A stretch of 8,191 nt of DNA, taken from Puniceicoccales bacterium. Its GTDB lineage: Bacteria > Verrucomicrobiota > Verrucomicrobiia > Opitutales > JAIRLM01. Shown here piece after piece: positions 6,775 through 8,191 of the stretch. The notes under the pieces were generated by a model that made no database searches, was not told the origin of the DNA, and was given only the letters and a program-made list of their open reading frames with translations. Made by a program: the position numbers and the translations under genes. Numbering within the stretch: the first letter of the stretch is position 1; each line of letters begins with the position of its first letter. The stretch is from contig JAIRTQ010000060.1 of NCBI GenBank assembly GCA_031254835.1, positions 1-8,191 on the forward strand, in the 5' to 3' direction.

Positions 6775-8191
6775 ATGGACATCAGGTTGCCGGTGGGTGG
6801 AGTTAGGTTTGGTCCGGGCGCAATCATCCCAGTCGTAGCCCATAATGGTCCTGTGCCAGTGCCCCTATCGCAACTGCAAACTCCCGCTACGAGGACTGAC
6901 CGAACGGGCGATAACCCGCTAGCGGATCGCAGTCGGACGAGCGGCGAACTTCGGCAAAGGCACTCCGTGGAAATAGATGCCAAAGTGGCCATTGCCCTCG
7001 GGTCTGCCGTTGCGACGAGCGGGGCCGATCCAGCGGCCGTAGGATCAGGACAAGAGTCCGCACGCACTCGGTTCAGGGGCGCACTTGCAAAGTTGAAGAA
7101 ACAAACCGGCAATTTGCCGCCCGACTGCCAGAAGAGAATAGCCGGCGACCTTGCGATGCGCTTCGCAGATGGTAAAAACTTCGGCAAGAAAAATGCCGTC
7201 GGATACTTCAAAGGGTTAGAGCTGCACAAAAAAGACGACAGCGGCACAGTTATAGTCAAGGAGCTTGGCGAGGTGCTTGATGCTATGGTAGGCCATCTAC
7301 GCAGAAACGCTAGCGCAGAAGATTTGAGTGGGCAACTGCAAGATACGCAAATGCGCTGCACGATGTATTCCATATGGGAGCAGCTCGAAGGGGTCATGGG
7401 TGCGGCTGCTCGTGCTCAAGATCCGGGGCAAGTGACAAAAATACGATATGCAATGGAGGAGATCCTTGGAGCCGGTTTCATAGCTAATGTGCGCACGTTT
7501 TCTTCCGAAGTGCGGGCAACTCCGATGTTTGAAGAATACAACATGGCGGACGTTGATGAAAAAATTACAGAGGAAATACTGAAGGCCTATTACCCCGACG
7601 GGAAGCCGGAAGTTATCAACCCCGACGACCCCAACGACCCTGGCAACGCATACGTTAAATTTGAGGAGGGCATTCGTGACCAATTTACCGCATTGCGAAA
7701 GGCCGAAGGCAAAGTTGGGCCGCGGGGCCGCGGCAATCGAGATGTAACGCATGTTGACCTACAAAGGAAGGACGCCTCGGCCCTTCGCTTCGCTGCCCAA
7801 GATGCTTACATTGAAGGAAGTGACGAACAGGGAACAGAGGAGTCCCGCGCGACCATCGAAGCCGGGCTCCCGCAAGGAGCATTGGCTAAATTTGCGGCCG
7901 TCAGCGAAGAATATGGCATTCCCCCCGGCGCCGCCTACTTCGAAATGATGTCAAAGTCGCGGCTAGAGCTTTTTAATCATCCAGCCAGATTTGTGGCAAA
8001 GGCTTGTGTGGAGAAAGGCATTGACGTCCCGCCATATACCGGCGCCGTTGGGCTTGGCAGTGCCTTGCAGACGGCCATCTTAGCCGTCGCCGTGCCGCCA
8101 TCGGGAGGAACGGTCGGCACCAGGCTAGCGCAAGGAGAACCACCCAATCTTACGTCCATGCCTACTTTTTCGAAAGTGATCGACGATGCCG
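6775..8191 (+). CDS. Large protein of unknown function, 3' end beyond the window
   Basis: An uninterrupted frame of 472 codons runs from the ATG at 6775 past the right edge with no stop, so the protein is longer than 472 residues. I recognise no family. Residues 1-100 look extended and disordered (Gly, Pro, Thr, Ser and Arg rich, for example PVPVPLSQLQTPATRTDRTG). About 100-275 is a mixed, probably helical domain (FRGALAKLKKQ, VKELGEVLDAMVGHLRR, MYSIWEQLEGVM, ITEEILKAYYPDG). Near 283-289 is an acidic-proline turn (PDDPNDP). About 330-435 is another helical part (AKFAAVSEEYGI, FEMMSKSRLELF, NHPARFVAKACVEKG). There is no signal peptide, and the only mildly hydrophobic stretch (GSALQTAILAVAV, 428-440) is too short to be a sure membrane helix. 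A disordered polar N-terminus before helical domains suits a secreted effector or a type III gatekeeper-like protein, but no motif proves it. The frame is preferred over overlapping minus-strand frames, whose products are Ser/Pro/Cys-rich and unprotein-like. Confidence 0.7.
   Translation, partial: MDIRLPVGGVRFGPGAIIPVVAHNGPVPVPLSQLQTPATRTDRTGDNPLADRSRTSGELRQRHSVEIDAKVAIALGSAVATSGADPAAVGSGQESARTRFRGALAKLKKQTGNLPPDCQKRIAGDLAMRFADGKNFGKKNAVGYFKGLELHKKDDSGTVIVKELGEVLDAMVGHLRRNASAEDLSGQLQDTQMRCTMYSIWEQLEGVMGAAARAQDPGQVTKIRYAMEEILGAGFIANVRTFSSEVRATPMFEEYNMADVDEKITEEILKAYYPDGKPEVINPDDPNDPGNAYVKFEEGIRDQFTALRKAEGKVGPRGRGNRDVTHVDLQRKDASALRFAAQDAYIEGSDEQGTEESRATIEAGLPQGALAKFAAVSEEYGIPPGAAYFEMMSKSRLELFNHPARFVAKACVEKGIDVPPYTGAVGLGSALQTAILAVAVPPSGGTVGTRLAQGEPPNLTSMPTFSKVIDDA

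Noticed and set aside
6582..6843. Several short plus and minus open frames after the BatD-like gene
   Set aside because: They overlap each other and the promoter of the right-edge gene. None continues the missing BatD C-terminus or shows a membrane helix.
6702..7397. Minus-strand open frame of 231 codons at the right-edge gene
   Set aside because: Its product is rich in Ser, Pro and Cys, as expected of an antisense shadow. The plus frame is longer, open to the edge, has a promoter and a more protein-like composition.
7297..7752. Minus-strand open frame of 151 codons
   Set aside because: It is a shadow of the right-edge gene with a Cys/Phe/His-rich product, and I see no promoter or ribosome site for it.

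Overview
This window looks like a chromosomal segment from a Gram-negative member of the Verrucomicrobiota. The phylum is an inference, with moderate confidence. It rests on the style of the primary sigma factor C-terminus, an LPS-pathway gene (kdsB), and a Nif3 - RDD - BatD run whose BatD has the sequence style I associate with that phylum. The coding density is ordinary and base composition is moderately GC-rich. Several genes use GTG or TTG starts and have poor Shine-Dalgarno sites.

Layout. (1) 2-151: the last 49 codons of rpoD (sigma-70 region 4.2), cut by the left edge. (2) 222-971, minus strand: kdsB, converging on rpoD. (3) 1115-1864: a seven-helix Bax inhibitor-1/YccA family membrane protein, divergent from kdsB, with a good sigma-70-type promoter ending almost on its ATG. 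(4) 2015-3787: a patatin-like phospholipase with a complete catalytic core inside a long, otherwise unrecognised protein. (5) 3927-6577: a probable operon of a Nif3-type dinuclear metal protein, an RDD membrane protein and a BatD-like protein. The BatD-like protein lacks the usual C-terminal membrane anchor. (6) 6578-6774: a short non-coding stretch ending in a second consensus-like promoter. (7) 6775 to the right edge: an open frame of at least 472 codons, with no stop in the window and no family I can recognise.

The window therefore mixes conserved core genes (sigma factor, CMP-Kdo synthesis, Nif3) with two accessory-looking genes, the patatin-like protein and the large right-edge protein. 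Both accessory proteins lack a classical signal peptide and transmembrane helices, and both read like candidate secreted or host-directed proteins. That is a hypothesis: no secretion apparatus, mobile element or integration site is visible here. I see no tRNA, rRNA, CRISPR array, insertion sequence or convincing riboswitch. No gene-free stretch exceeds about 200 bases.
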